A DNA stretch of 64,000 bases from Bacteroidales bacterium (GTDB lineage Bacteria; Bacteroidota; Bacteroidia; Bacteroidales; Tenuifilaceae): the NCBI GenBank assembly GCA_020636845.1, contig JACJXD010000007.1, positions 1-64,000 of the forward strand, read 5' to 3'. Each line of letters starts with the position of its first letter. Position 1 is the stretch's first letter. Below are positions 25,503 through 33,914 of the stretch, one piece after another. The position numbers and the translations under genes were made by a program. The notes under the pieces are model-generated. The model made no database searches. It was not told where the DNA came from and saw only the letters and a program-made list of their open reading frames with translations.

Positions 25503-27047
25503 TTATAATGCAATATTCCCATGTTTTTTGGGAGGATTTTGCAAACTTTTACTACGTGTCATATCCAACGCCTGAATAATTTTGGAACGAGTTTGACGCG
25601 GGTATATAACCTCATCGATATAACCTAACTCTGCAGCCCGATAAGGATTAGCGAACGTTTCGCGATACTCGTCGATTAACTGCTGCCGGGTTTCCTCACT
25701 TTCAATTTTACTTTTATGAAGGATATTCACAGCCCCTTCCGGCCCCATCACAGCGATTTCGGCCATAGGATAGGCATAATTAATATCGGCACCAACCTGC
25801 TTGCTCGACATCACACAGTAAGCTCCTCCATACGCCTTGCGGGTAATTAAAGCAATTTTTGGAACGGTTGCCTCCGAGTACGCGTAAAGCAACTTTGCGC
25901 CATGCTTAATAATTCCATTGGATTCCTGATTGATACCGGGTAAAAATCCGGGGACATCAACAAAGGTTACGATTGGAATATTAAAGGCATCGCAAAAGCG
26001 GATAAAACGGGCACCTTTAACCGACGCATCGATGTCCAAAACACCTGCAAGGTGTGCCGGTTGGTTTGCAACTATTCCAACGGAGTGTCCTGCCATACGG
26101 GCAAATCCAACAACAATATTTTTGGCAAATAACGGCTGAACTTCCAAAAAGTTTTTATCATCAACAACGGATAAAATCAAATCCTTAATATCGTAAGGCT
26201 TGTTAGGATCGGCAGGGACAAGCGTTTGCAACGCTTCATCTTCCCGCAAAGGGTCGTCGGTTGTCGGAACTACCGGCGGTTCCTCCATGTTATTCACGGG
26301 AAGAAAACTCATCAACTCGCGAATAAGCATTAAGGCCTGTTCCTCGCTATCGGCAAAAAAATGAGCTACTCCACTTTTAGAGTTGTGCGTAATTGCACCT
26401 CCCAACTCGTCCTTGGACACCTCCTCGTGGGTTACAGCCTTAATAACATCGGGCCCGGTAACAAACATGTAACTGGTATCCTTTACCATCACAATAAAAT
26501 CGGTGAGCGCAGGAGAGTAAACTGCTCCACCGGCACAAGGACCCATAATACAGGTAATTTGAGGTATCACCCCCGAACTTCGAACATTGTTATGAAAAAT
26601 TTCGGCATAACCGGCCAAACTTTGCACCCCTTCCTGAATACGAGCCCCACCAGAATCGTTCAGACCAATAATGGGCGCACCCATTTTATTCGCCAGCTGT
26701 TGAAGTTTTATAATCTTGTTGGCATTAGCCCGACTAAGCGTACCGCCAAAAACGGTAAAATCGTAGGCGTAAACATAAACCAACCTTCCATCTATCTTGC
26801 CATAACCGGCAACAACACCATCGCCGGCAATATGCTTATCGCCCATACCAAAGTCGGCATTACGATGGGTTACAAACTTATCGAGTTCGTTAAACGTTCC
26901 GGGATCTAAGAGTTCTACAATCCGCTCGCGGGCTATTTTTTTGCCGCTTTCATGCTGCTTGGCAATCCTGCTAACTCCTCCAGCCTCATCGGCTTGCTTA
27001 TTTCGTCGTTCTAACTCCTGATATAGTTCATCTAAATTTTTCATCAC
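25503..27047 (-). CDS. pccB: Acyl-CoA (probably propionyl-CoA) carboxylase, carboxyltransferase subunit
   Basis: The 514-residue protein is a full-length carboxyltransferase with two crotonase-like halves. Marks are GGVSRIAKQHESGKKIARERI at the start, the oxyanion glycines GLNDSGGARIQEGV and CIMGPCAGGAVYSPAL in the first half, and VPGFLPGINQESNGIIKHGAKLLYAYSEATVPK and RKAYGGAYCVM in the second. It transfers the carboxyl from carboxybiotin to propionyl-CoA or a related acyl-CoA to give methylmalonyl-CoA. No membrane subunits of a sodium-pumping decarboxylase are nearby, which favours an ATP-driven carboxylase with the two genes upstream. It lies about 110 bases behind the biotin carrier gene. 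Confidence 0.9.
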   Translation of the reverse strand: MMKNLDELYQELERRNKQADEAGGVSRIAKQHESGKKIARERIVELLDPGTFNELDKFVTHRNADFGMGDKHIAGDGVVAGYGKIDGRLVYVYAYDFTVFGGTLSRANANKIIKLQQLANKMGAPIIGLNDSGGARIQEGVQSLAGYAEIFHNNVRSSGVIPQITCIMGPCAGGAVYSPALTDFIVMVKDTSYMFVTGPDVIKAVTHEEVSKDELGGAITHNSKSGVAHFFADSEEQALMLIRELMSFLPVNNMEEPPVVPTTDDPLREDEALQTLVPADPNKPYDIKDLILSVVDDKNFLEVQPLFAKNIVVGFARMAGHSVGIVANQPAHLAGVLDIDASVKGARFIRFCDAFNIPIVTFVDVPGFLPGINQESNGIIKHGAKLLYAYSEATVPKIALITRKAYGGAYCVMSSKQVGADINYAYPMAEIAVMGPEGAVNILHKSKIESEETRQQLIDEYRETFANPYRAAELGYIDEVIYPRQTRSKIIQALDMTRSKSLQNPPKKHGNIAL

Positions 27048-27130
27048 AAGTAAAAATTACAACACACAGATTAAGAAATTTACTTTTAAACAACGCAAAA
27101 ACGCACGATTGCTTAAACATCGACATTTCA

Positions 27131-27158
27131 GGAATATTGCATTCATTGCAACATTTCC
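27131..27158 (-). other. Stem-loop between carrier and carboxyltransferase genes
   Basis: On the minus strand GGAAATGTTGCA pairs with TGCAATATTCC (11 bp, one bulge and one G-U) directly at the carrier gene's stop codon. There is no T run after it, so it is not a standard terminator. It could be a processing or stabilising structure inside the operon. Confidence 0.4.
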
Positions 27159-27667
27159 TACTCCACCTCTACAAGGGGTTGATTGGCATTAATATTATCG
27201 CCTTCGGCTACGTAAATTTTCTTGACAACTCCATCAACAGGGCTCTTGTACTCGCTCTCCATCTTCATAGCCGAAATTACAATTACCGTTGACCCCTGCT
27301 GAACCGCATCGCCTTCCGATACCGGAATTTTAACAACACGCCCCGGCATTGGTGTAGATATGACCTTTTCCACGGCATAGCCATCCGAAGATTTGCGACT
27401 TTGCTGGTAACGGCTTTGCGCATCGATGATTTCCACCTCACGCGAGTTGTAATATGTATTTACATAATAACTTTTAGGCCCATCGCCAGGAATAATCTCA
27501 ATATTAAATGACTTTCCGTTATGAAGAATGGAATATACCCCATTTTCAACCTGAGCGATATCCACCTCATAACGCTTACCATCAACCTCAAAAATGGCAA
27601 AGTCTCCTTCCCTCTTTATCAACTTCACATCGGCAACCCTATCGCCAATTTTCACATCTAAAGCCAT
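27158..27667 (-). CDS. Biotin carboxyl carrier protein of acyl-CoA carboxylase
   Basis: The 169-residue protein ends in a biotinyl domain with the canonical AMKM motif; K135 in VISAMKMES is the biotinylated lysine. The N-terminal part (residues 1-70) is a small beta domain that probably links to the other subunits. It shuttles carboxyl groups between the biotin carboxylase and the carboxyltransferase. It begins two bases after the biotin carboxylase stop, so it is tightly coupled to it, with the carboxyltransferase gene next. Confidence 0.92.
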   Translation of the reverse strand: MALDVKIGDRVADVKLIKREGDFAIFEVDGKRYEVDIAQVENGVYSILHNGKSFNIEIIPGDGPKSYYVNTYYNSREVEIIDAQSRYQQSRKSSDGYAVEKVISTPMPGRVVKIPVSEGDAVQQGSTVIVISAMKMESEYKSPVDGVVKKIYVAEGDNINANQPLVEVE

Positions 27668-27669
27668 GA

Positions 27670-29184
27670 TTATATATGTTGAAGATTTTTCTTTATTCCG
27701 TAGGTTTTCCAGTTCATCGAACCCTGAGTAACCGTAAAATCGCTCATTGCAACCTTCTCCATTTTGGATATGAAATCGTAATAGGCTGCAATTATTGCCA
27801 TATCCTCGAACACGGGATTTTCGGTTCGCTTTGCGCTCATCAACTCATCAAAATGATCGGGAATAAAATGCGTATTGTAATTTCCCTTTCGAAAATCCGG
27901 ATGCTCCATTATCCGTTTCTGAAAACGAATTGATGTTTTTACCCCCGTAATGTTATATTCAAAAAGAGCTCTGCGCATTCTGTCGATTGCCTCTTCGCGC
28001 GTCCTTCCCCACGAAATTAACTTGCTAATCATGGGGTCGTAATGAATAGGTATTTCGTATCCCTCGTAAGCATAGCCATCGGTACGAATGCCCAAACCAT
28101 TGGGTTCGCTAATATGACGAATTAACCCCGGCGACGGCATAAAGTTGTTGAAGGCATCCTCGGCTAATATTCGACACTCAACAGCATGTCCGTGCTGCGA
28201 AATTTCATCCTGACGAAACGAAATTGGCAACCCCGATGCAATTCGAATTTGCTCTTTAACCAAATCGATACCCGTAACACGCTCGGTAATCGGATGCTCC
28301 ACCTGCAATCGCGTATTCATCTCCAAAAAGTAGAAATTACGATTCCCATCAACCAAAAACTCGATGGTGCCGGCTCCGGTATAACTTACAGCCTTAGCAG
28401 CTGCCACCGCTGCCTGCCCCATAGTTTCGCGAAGTTCAGGAGTAAGAAATGGTGAAGGTGTTTCCTCTACAACCTTCTGATGGCGACGCTGAATGGAACA
28501 TTCGCGTTCGAACAGATGCACCGTATTTCCAAGTTTGTCGGCTAAAATTTGAAACTCGATATGGTGTGGTGCTTCCACATACTTTTCGATGTAAACGGTA
28601 TCGTCGCCAAAGGCTGACATGGCTTCAGATTGAGCCATTTTTACAGCAGAAATCAACTCTTCGGGTTTCCGCACCAAACGCATTCCCTTTCCGCCACCAC
28701 CGGCGGAAGCTTTTACCATGACAGGCAATCCTATTTCGGCCACTATACGCTTAACCGTATCGAAATCGGAAATCTTTTGTTGCGTCCCCGGAACCACCGG
28801 AACACCTGCTGCAATCATTGTTTGACGAGCAGTAATTTTATCACCCATGTGGTCGATAGCATCCGGATTGGGTCCAATAAAAGTAATTCCCGATTGAGCA
28901 CATTTTCTAGCAAAATCGGCATTTTCCGAAAGGAAACCATAACCCGGATGAATGGCATCGGCGCCAGACTTTAAGGCAACCTCAATAATCTTGTCGGCAT
29001 TCAGATAACTTTCGCGCGAAGGCGAAGGTCCAATGTGATATGCCTCGTCGGCATAGCGAACGTGTAACGAACGCCTGTCGGCATCGGAGTACACTGCCAC
29101 GGAGCGTATCCCCATTTCGCGGCACGAGCGAATAACCCGAACGGCTATCTCACCGCGGTTAGCAATAAGTACTTTTTTAATCAT
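27670..29184 (-). CDS. accC: Biotin carboxylase subunit of acyl-CoA carboxylase
   Basis: It carboxylates the carrier's biotin using ATP and bicarbonate. From ATG 29184 the product is 504 residues and begins MIKKVLIANRGEIAVRVIR, the standard start of the family. An ATP-grasp domain follows (VMVKASAGGGGKGMRLV, HHIEFQILAD, ERECSIQRRHQKVVEE, FLEMNTRLQVEHPITE). The frame extends 37 codons further upstream to 29295, but that extension overlaps a -7 box (29208-29215) and has no family counterpart, so ATG 29184 is preferred. It is the first gene of a three-gene operon (biotin carboxylase, carrier, carboxyltransferase). Confidence 0.93.
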   Translation of the reverse strand: MIKKVLIANRGEIAVRVIRSCREMGIRSVAVYSDADRRSLHVRYADEAYHIGPSPSRESYLNADKIIEVALKSGADAIHPGYGFLSENADFARKCAQSGITFIGPNPDAIDHMGDKITARQTMIAAGVPVVPGTQQKISDFDTVKRIVAEIGLPVMVKASAGGGGKGMRLVRKPEELISAVKMAQSEAMSAFGDDTVYIEKYVEAPHHIEFQILADKLGNTVHLFERECSIQRRHQKVVEETPSPFLTPELRETMGQAAVAAAKAVSYTGAGTIEFLVDGNRNFYFLEMNTRLQVEHPITERVTGIDLVKEQIRIASGLPISFRQDEISQHGHAVECRILAEDAFNNFMPSPGLIRHISEPNGLGIRTDGYAYEGYEIPIHYDPMISKLISWGRTREEAIDRMRRALFEYNITGVKTSIRFQKRIMEHPDFRKGNYNTHFIPDHFDELMSAKRTENPVFEDMAIIAAYYDFISKMEKVAMSDFTVTQGSMNWKTYGIKKNLQHI

Positions 29185-29207
29185 AAGTCCCAGATATGAA
29201 TCCGCGA

Positions 29208-29215
29208 CAAATGTA
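29208..29215 (-). promoter_or_regulatory. -7 box of the acyl-CoA carboxylase operon
   Basis: TACATTTG on the minus strand matches TAnnTTTG and lies 23 bases before ATG 29184. A TTG about 24 bases further upstream is a loose -33 candidate. Its position supports the shorter biotin carboxylase. Confidence 0.5.
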
Positions 29216-29641
29216 TGCAAAAAAAGTTGTACGAGGCTACAATTTAACCAAATAATATGTTTTTTAACATAACTATATAGCATACCTGTTCGCATCGCAA
29301 ACGGTTTCGATAAACAAAAACTGGTAAACTTTTTTTCATTAAAATTCTACAAGAAAATATACTTGATAAAAGTATGTTTTGGCAAATTATAACGTCTTAC
29401 AACAATCACACAAATAAATGATTATAAAACAATCACATAATAAAACTTAAATATCACCACATTTAAAGAGTTTTTTCATTTAATTTTATTTACTTCCGTT
29501 TAAATACATTTTCATTCAAAAACTTTAGTTTAAGCTTTGCAAAAGCAAATATTATAACCGAATATTATATAATTGTTTCCTGAAGGACTATTTATAATAA
29601 ATTAAACACAAAATATAGCGCTAACCTATAAAACTAACACA
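29216..29641. other. AT-rich intergenic region, divergent promoters
   Basis: This divergent region has no open frame with coding character. A small hairpin (ATACTT/AAGTAT) lies around 29370. No recognisable -7 box precedes the lipase-like gene. Confidence 0.5.
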
Positions 29642-31288
29642 ATGAAACCCAAACTTCTACTGACACTTGCTCTAACAGCACTAATTAACTTTGCATGTTT
29701 TTCGCAAACCTTTAACGAACCGGGTGCTGGAGTTACTATTATTCTCCATGGCTGGAATCCAGACGGAAGCCAACCTTCATGGATGCAAAATATGGCAAAT
29801 GCAATTGTTGCACGTGCCGGAAGCGGAAGTATTGGAACAATAACCGTTACCGGAACATCTGGAAATTTAACAGCAACCTGTTCCAATTGGAATTTTGATT
29901 TGACAACCGCCACTTCGGGCGAGATTGTAGTACTTGTTGACTGGACTGCCGTTTCTAACCATCTTACAACAGGTGTAACTGCACAGGAAGTTGCAACTGC
30001 AATTGCTCCTAAAATATACGAAAGTCAAAACTCTCAACCGGCCTTATCCGAACTTCCCATTCACTTAATAGGGCATAGCCGTGGAGGAGGAATGGTTTTC
30101 GAAATTGCCCGTCTGCTCGGCTTGCAGGGTATTGAGGTTGAACAGGTAACAGCCTTAGACCCACATCCCCTAACTACAAACGACCCTCAAGTATTAAACC
30201 AAACAATCGATACCCCTGTGCAGGTTTATGAGAACGTTCTATTTACGGATACCTACTGGCAAAACATTAATTTCCCGAAAGGGGAATATGTAAACGGGGC
30301 ATACAATCGGCTGTGGACCGATTTATCGGGCGGTTACCACAACGAAAGCGGCTATAACTACACTGTTCTAGGAACGAACTACGACTTTTCCGATCATCTG
30401 AACATTATTCTTGCCTATTACGGCACTATCGATTTGTCCACTCCTACATCGAACGGACAGGCTACCATGGGCAATTCGGAAAGAGCATGGTTTAACACGT
30501 ACGAAAATGCCGGTGAAAACACAGGCTTCAAATATAGCAGAATCATCATGGGGGATAGGAAAAGTACGGATACTCCTGTCACCGACAACGATGCGATTAT
30601 TGCAGGCTATAACAACAACTCGCTACTTGGCGGTAATGGTGCCCGACAAACCATAACATGGACAAATGCCGTTTGGTGTAACGTAATTACCTCTACAATC
30701 CTAAAAAACTCAACAGAACTGTCCTTCGGTACCCAAGCAATAAGCGACAACGATGTTTTACAAATTAACTATAAGTACAGAAGTTACGCAAACGCAAGCA
30801 CCGTTACCTTTTATGTTGACGTTGACAGAAACCCTTACAACAACAATAATGCGGCAACTATTGGATCGAAAAGTTTATCGGCAACGGGTTCAACTATAGC
30901 AGAATCCTCTTTGGATTGGACTATTTCGGATTTAACCGACCAATCGAAATATTACGTTTACTCCGAAATTACCGATGGCACGCGAAAACGCTACCAGTAC
31001 TCAGATTACGAACTGACCTACAATCAAAGTACAGGTATTATTTCGGCTGACGAACAACCATCATATTCGCTATACCCAAATCCATTTTCCGATGAATTAA
31101 CCATCGAAACAAATGGTAATAATACAAAGGGAAACTTCGAAATACTCAATGCGACTGGACAAGTAGTTTTCAAGGGACGTTTAGAAAAAACAACAACCGT
31201 CCAAACCAATAAATTCTTACCCGGAATTTATATAGTTAAAATTGAAACCGGAAAAACTTTTGAATTTAAAAAAGTAGTAAAAAAATAG
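29642..31288 (+). CDS. Secreted lipase-like alpha/beta hydrolase with T9SS sorting domain
   Basis: The 548-residue protein has a signal peptide (MKPKLLLTLALTALINFACFSQ). The alpha/beta-hydrolase core has the oxyanion segment TIILHGWNPDG at 32-42, the nucleophile elbow IGHSRGGG (Ser 146) and the Asp region TALDPHPL at about 170. A beta-rich middle (about 330-460) follows. The last 75 residues are a type IX secretion C-terminal signal: SLYPNPFSDELTIE, a GNFEILNATGQVV block, and LPGIYIVKIETG followed by basic residues. It is therefore exported through the outer membrane by T9SS and probably attached to the surface. The substrate is unknown; the fold fits esterase or lipase. Confidence 0.85.
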   Translation: MKPKLLLTLALTALINFACFSQTFNEPGAGVTIILHGWNPDGSQPSWMQNMANAIVARAGSGSIGTITVTGTSGNLTATCSNWNFDLTTATSGEIVVLVDWTAVSNHLTTGVTAQEVATAIAPKIYESQNSQPALSELPIHLIGHSRGGGMVFEIARLLGLQGIEVEQVTALDPHPLTTNDPQVLNQTIDTPVQVYENVLFTDTYWQNINFPKGEYVNGAYNRLWTDLSGGYHNESGYNYTVLGTNYDFSDHLNIILAYYGTIDLSTPTSNGQATMGNSERAWFNTYENAGENTGFKYSRIIMGDRKSTDTPVTDNDAIIAGYNNNSLLGGNGARQTITWTNAVWCNVITSTILKNSTELSFGTQAISDNDVLQINYKYRSYANASTVTFYVDVDRNPYNNNNAATIGSKSLSATGSTIAESSLDWTISDLTDQSKYYVYSEITDGTRKRYQYSDYELTYNQSTGIISADEQPSYSLYPNPFSDELTIETNGNNTKGNFEILNATGQVVFKGRLEKTTTVQTNKFLPGIYIVKIETGKTFEFKKVVKK

Positions 31289-31303
31289 CAACACACATTC
31301 AGG

Positions 31304-31352
31304 CTAACAAGTTGACATGCAGAACTACTGTTATCAACTTGTTAGTTTTTTT
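31304..31352 (+). terminator. Strong terminator after the lipase-like gene
   Basis: CTAACAAGTTGA pairs perfectly with TCAACTTGTTAG (12 bp) and is followed by seven T residues. Confidence 0.9.
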
Positions 31353-31603
31353 ATATATTGTTGATTTATATTGTTTTTCATTTTAAAATATGGGATAAAA
31401 TATATAATTAAACGAACTGTATTTTGAGATTATCAAAAGTATTATTTAAGCATCCAAACGATTACCTATGCAGCGCTAATCACCCTGACAAACAGATAAA
31501 TTCATTGTAAAAAAACAAAAACATAATACTTATACAACTACAAAACCTCAATATATAACTAGATTTAGGCCTTTAACTCATTTACACAACAAAAAGCATA
31601 AAA
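31353..31603. other. AT-rich intergenic region, no gene seen
   Basis: Nothing beyond AT-rich non-coding DNA could be recognised between the terminator and the DUF4180 gene. With the terminator the gap is about 315 bases. Confidence 0.5.
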
Positions 31604-31963
31604 ATGAAACTTGAAGTTAAAAGCGTTAATGGGTTCAATATGGCGGAAGTTATTTCCGAAGAAATTGTTATCAACGAAACCCAAGATGCATTAGACATTA
31701 TGGCAGATGCCGGAAATATGGACGCAAGCAGGATAATAATTCACGAAAGAAATATTGTCCCCGACTTTTTTAATCTGTCAACCGGTATTGCAGGGGAAAT
31801 TTTGCAAAAGTTTTCAACTTATAGCTGCAAATTGGCCATTATTGGCGATTTTTCGAAATTTACCAGCAAAAGCCTTAAGGACTTTATTTATGAAAGCAAC
31901 AAGCATGGACAAATAAATTTTGTAAATTCGGCAGAACAAGCATTGCAATGTCTTTCGAAGTAA
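31604..31963 (+). CDS. DUF4180 domain protein
   Basis: This 119-residue cytosolic protein matches the DUF4180 pattern: a short N-terminal beta part, an IIIHERNIVPDFFNLSTGIAGEILQKFS segment in the middle, and KLAIIGDFSKFTSKSLKDFIYESNKHGQINFV at the end. The family fold resembles STAS/SpoIIAA-like proteins, but its function is unknown. It is followed 19 bases later by two flavodoxin-fold genes, with which it probably forms an operon. Confidence 0.85.
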   Translation: MKLEVKSVNGFNMAEVISEEIVINETQDALDIMADAGNMDASRIIIHERNIVPDFFNLSTGIAGEILQKFSTYSCKLAIIGDFSKFTSKSLKDFIYESNKHGQINFVNSAEQALQCLSK

Positions 31964-31982
31964 TATTAGAAAATTTTTTACA

Positions 31983-32534
31983 ATGAAAATTACCATCTTA
32001 AACGGCGATGTAAGTCAGGATGAAAGTGCGTTTTCAAACTATATCAATAGATTAGCCGAAGCATTGCAACAGGAAAACACCGTAAACATGTTTCGGCTGA
32101 ACAAAATGAATCTGCACTACTGTACCGGATGCTGGAGTTGCTGGTGGAAAACGCCCGGGAGATGCCCAACCAACGACGATGCGGAACAAATTTACCGTTC
32201 GGTAGTAAGTTCCGACCTTGTAATTTTTGCATCTCCGCTAATTGCAGGATTTACCAGCGCCGTACTCAAAAAAATTACCGACAGATTTGTTGCGCTAACC
32301 CACCCGTACATTAAATTATTCGACGGAGAATGCCACCATCAAAACAGGTACGATAAAAATCCGGACATTGCACTTGTACTGGAAAAAGAAGCTGATACCG
32401 ACAACGAAGATTTGGAAATTGTAAATGACATTTACAAAAGGTTTGCCCTAAATCTTCATAGTAATTTACGATTTACAAAAATTGTTGACCACGATAAAAT
32501 TGAGGACATTGTACATGCGACTCACAGTATTTAA
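31983..32534 (+). CDS. Flavodoxin-fold NAD(P)H-dependent oxidoreductase with Cys cluster motif
   Basis: The 183-residue protein begins MKITILNGDVSQDESAF, a flavodoxin-type FMN-binding loop. At about residue 46 it has C-x2-C-x2-C-x7-C (YCTGCWSCWWKTPGRC), the compact cysteine spacing of iron-sulfur flavoproteins, so it may carry a [4Fe-4S] cluster next to FMN. DLVIFASPLIAGFTSAVLKKITDR is the typical second half of the FMN site. It probably reduces an unknown electron acceptor in the cytoplasm. It overlaps the next flavodoxin-like gene by 20 bases. Confidence 0.8.
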   Translation: MKITILNGDVSQDESAFSNYINRLAEALQQENTVNMFRLNKMNLHYCTGCWSCWWKTPGRCPTNDDAEQIYRSVVSSDLVIFASPLIAGFTSAVLKKITDRFVALTHPYIKLFDGECHHQNRYDKNPDIALVLEKEADTDNEDLEIVNDIYKRFALNLHSNLRFTKIVDHDKIEDIVHATHSI

Positions 32535-33189
32535 CGGCTCTCCACGAAATAAGAAAAGTAATTCGAAAATACTTATCGAAGAATTCTTAAAAGGATACCA
32601 CAGGGTTTGCGACACTCCCGTGGATATACATTACTTAGCCAATATAAAAGAAACGACATCCCATGTCGAAGCTTTTCGCCAATCGGAAATAGCCATAATA
32701 ATTTTTCCGCTTTACACCGATTGCATGCCCGGAATTGTAAAAAACTTCTTCGAAGAAATTGCCAAATTGGACTACTCATCTCCAAAAAGAGTCGGGTTCA
32801 TTGTTCAATCGGGATTTCCCGAAGCAGTCCACTCAACTTACGTAGAACGATACTTGCAGAAACTAGCACTACGGTTAAACTTTGAATACCTGGGAACAAT
32901 CATCAAAGGAGGCGTTGAAGGCATACAAGTTATGCCTCCCAGAATGACAAAAAAACTATTCGATAAGTTTCAAAAACTGGGCGAATACTTCGCAGAAAAC
33001 GAAAAGTTTTCAGCCCAAATTCAGGAACAACTACGAAAACCACTTAGGATGTCTGCAACCACCCGTTTACTGTTTAACATACTAAGACTAGTAGGATTAA
33101 CGAATCTATACTGGAATAGTAACCTTAAAAAGAACAATGCCTATAAAAACAGATTCGACAAGCCTTATGCGGAAAGTACGTTAAATTAA
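32515..33189 (+). CDS. Second flavodoxin-fold oxidoreductase
   Basis: From ATG 32515 the product is 224 residues and begins MRLTVFNGSPRNKKSNSKIL, the usual FMN-binding loop of the NAD(P)H-dependent FMN reductase group. IIIFPLYTDCMPGIVKNFFEEI supplies the flavin-side loop. The C-terminal 60 residues (RMSATTRLLFNILRLVGLTNLYWNSNLKKNNAY) are basic and partly hydrophobic and may touch the membrane. The start was chosen because the frame upstream (from 32482) is only antisense-like filler. It overlaps the previous gene, so the two proteins are likely made together and may form a pair. Confidence 0.78.
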   Translation: MRLTVFNGSPRNKKSNSKILIEEFLKGYHRVCDTPVDIHYLANIKETTSHVEAFRQSEIAIIIFPLYTDCMPGIVKNFFEEIAKLDYSSPKRVGFIVQSGFPEAVHSTYVERYLQKLALRLNFEYLGTIIKGGVEGIQVMPPRMTKKLFDKFQKLGEYFAENEKFSAQIQEQLRKPLRMSATTRLLFNILRLVGLTNLYWNSNLKKNNAYKNRFDKPYAESTLN

Positions 33190-33333
33190 AATTGCCGTAT
33201 TGTACAATTGTATTTTATTATTTACCTTGTATTTTTAGAAGAAACTAAAAACAACTCATCGAAAGCGAGAGAAACAATTTTTCTGTCTTTTTAACATTTC
33301 CTTTCTTATTCATTTTTTTAAGGTGCATTACAA

Positions 33334-33349
33334 TTAAGTTGTGCGCAAA
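33334..33349 (+). repeat. Left arm of 16-bp inverted repeat around a lipoprotein gene
   Basis: TTAAGTTGTGCGCAAA is the exact reverse complement of the sequence at 33816-33831. The two arms enclose the small lipoprotein gene. Confidence 0.7.
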
Positions 33350-33368
33350 CACCTAAAAAAATGCAACT

Positions 33369-33809
33369 ATGAAAAAGTGTAAAATTGTAATCGTATTCCT
33401 TTTACTGGGAACGATTATCAGCTGTCAGCAAAAAAAACAAACCGATGACCCCGAAGTATTAAAACAAGTTCTAACCGAATACTTCGATGGTATTAAAACC
33501 TTAAACAAAAGCAAACTTGATTCTCTAACAACCAAAGATTTCATCCTCTTCGAAGATGGGAAAATCTGGAATAACGACAGCCTGGTAAACTTTGGTAAGC
33601 AATTTAAATCGTTTACAGGTGAATGGAAACTCTACAACATGACAACTTTTGTTGATGGAATGAGTGGATACATTGTATATGAGGATCATGGAGATTTAGT
33701 AATTAACGACACCCTGACCTTGCACTTTAATTGGCTTGAAAGTGCCAACTTTAAAAAAGTTGACGGGAACTGGAAATTAGCATTTTTACATTCGACTACT
33801 AAAAAATAA
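33369..33809 (+). CDS. Small lipoprotein, NTF2/SnoaL-like fold
   Basis: The 146-residue protein has a lipoprotein signal peptide with lipobox TIISC (Cys 20). The remainder resembles NTF2-like (DUF4440-type) proteins: VLKQVLTEYFDGIKTLNKSKLDSLTTKDFILFEDGKIW...HFNWLESANFKKVDGNWKLAFLHSTTKK. Members of this fold bind small molecules or act as enzymes, and no catalytic set is obvious here. It stands alone between exact 16-bp inverted repeats, which is unusual. Confidence 0.75.
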   Translation: MKKCKIVIVFLLLGTIISCQQKKQTDDPEVLKQVLTEYFDGIKTLNKSKLDSLTTKDFILFEDGKIWNNDSLVNFGKQFKSFTGEWKLYNMTTFVDGMSGYIVYEDHGDLVINDTLTLHFNWLESANFKKVDGNWKLAFLHSTTKK

Positions 33810-33815
33810 ATTGCC

Positions 33816-33831
33816 TTTGCGCACAACTTAA
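33816..33831 (+). repeat. Right arm of 16-bp inverted repeat
   Basis: TTTGCGCACAACTTAA is the reverse complement of 33334-33349. It lies seven bases past the lipoprotein gene's stop codon. Confidence 0.7.
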
Positions 33832-33914
33832 TGCAACTTTTACATTTCCTGTTCTCATTATTTTACTCACAAAGTAAATTTTTACGTTGCTTTCGAACCA
33901 TAAAATTCATTTTT

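Noticed and set aside
29185..29295. 37-residue N-terminal extension of the biotin carboxylase
   Set aside because: It overlaps a -7 promoter box and has no counterpart in the family, whose proteins begin MIKKVLIANRGE.
33369..33831. Integron gene cassette with attC sites
   Set aside because: The 16-bp arms lack the attC core pattern and stem layout, and no integrase is in the window.
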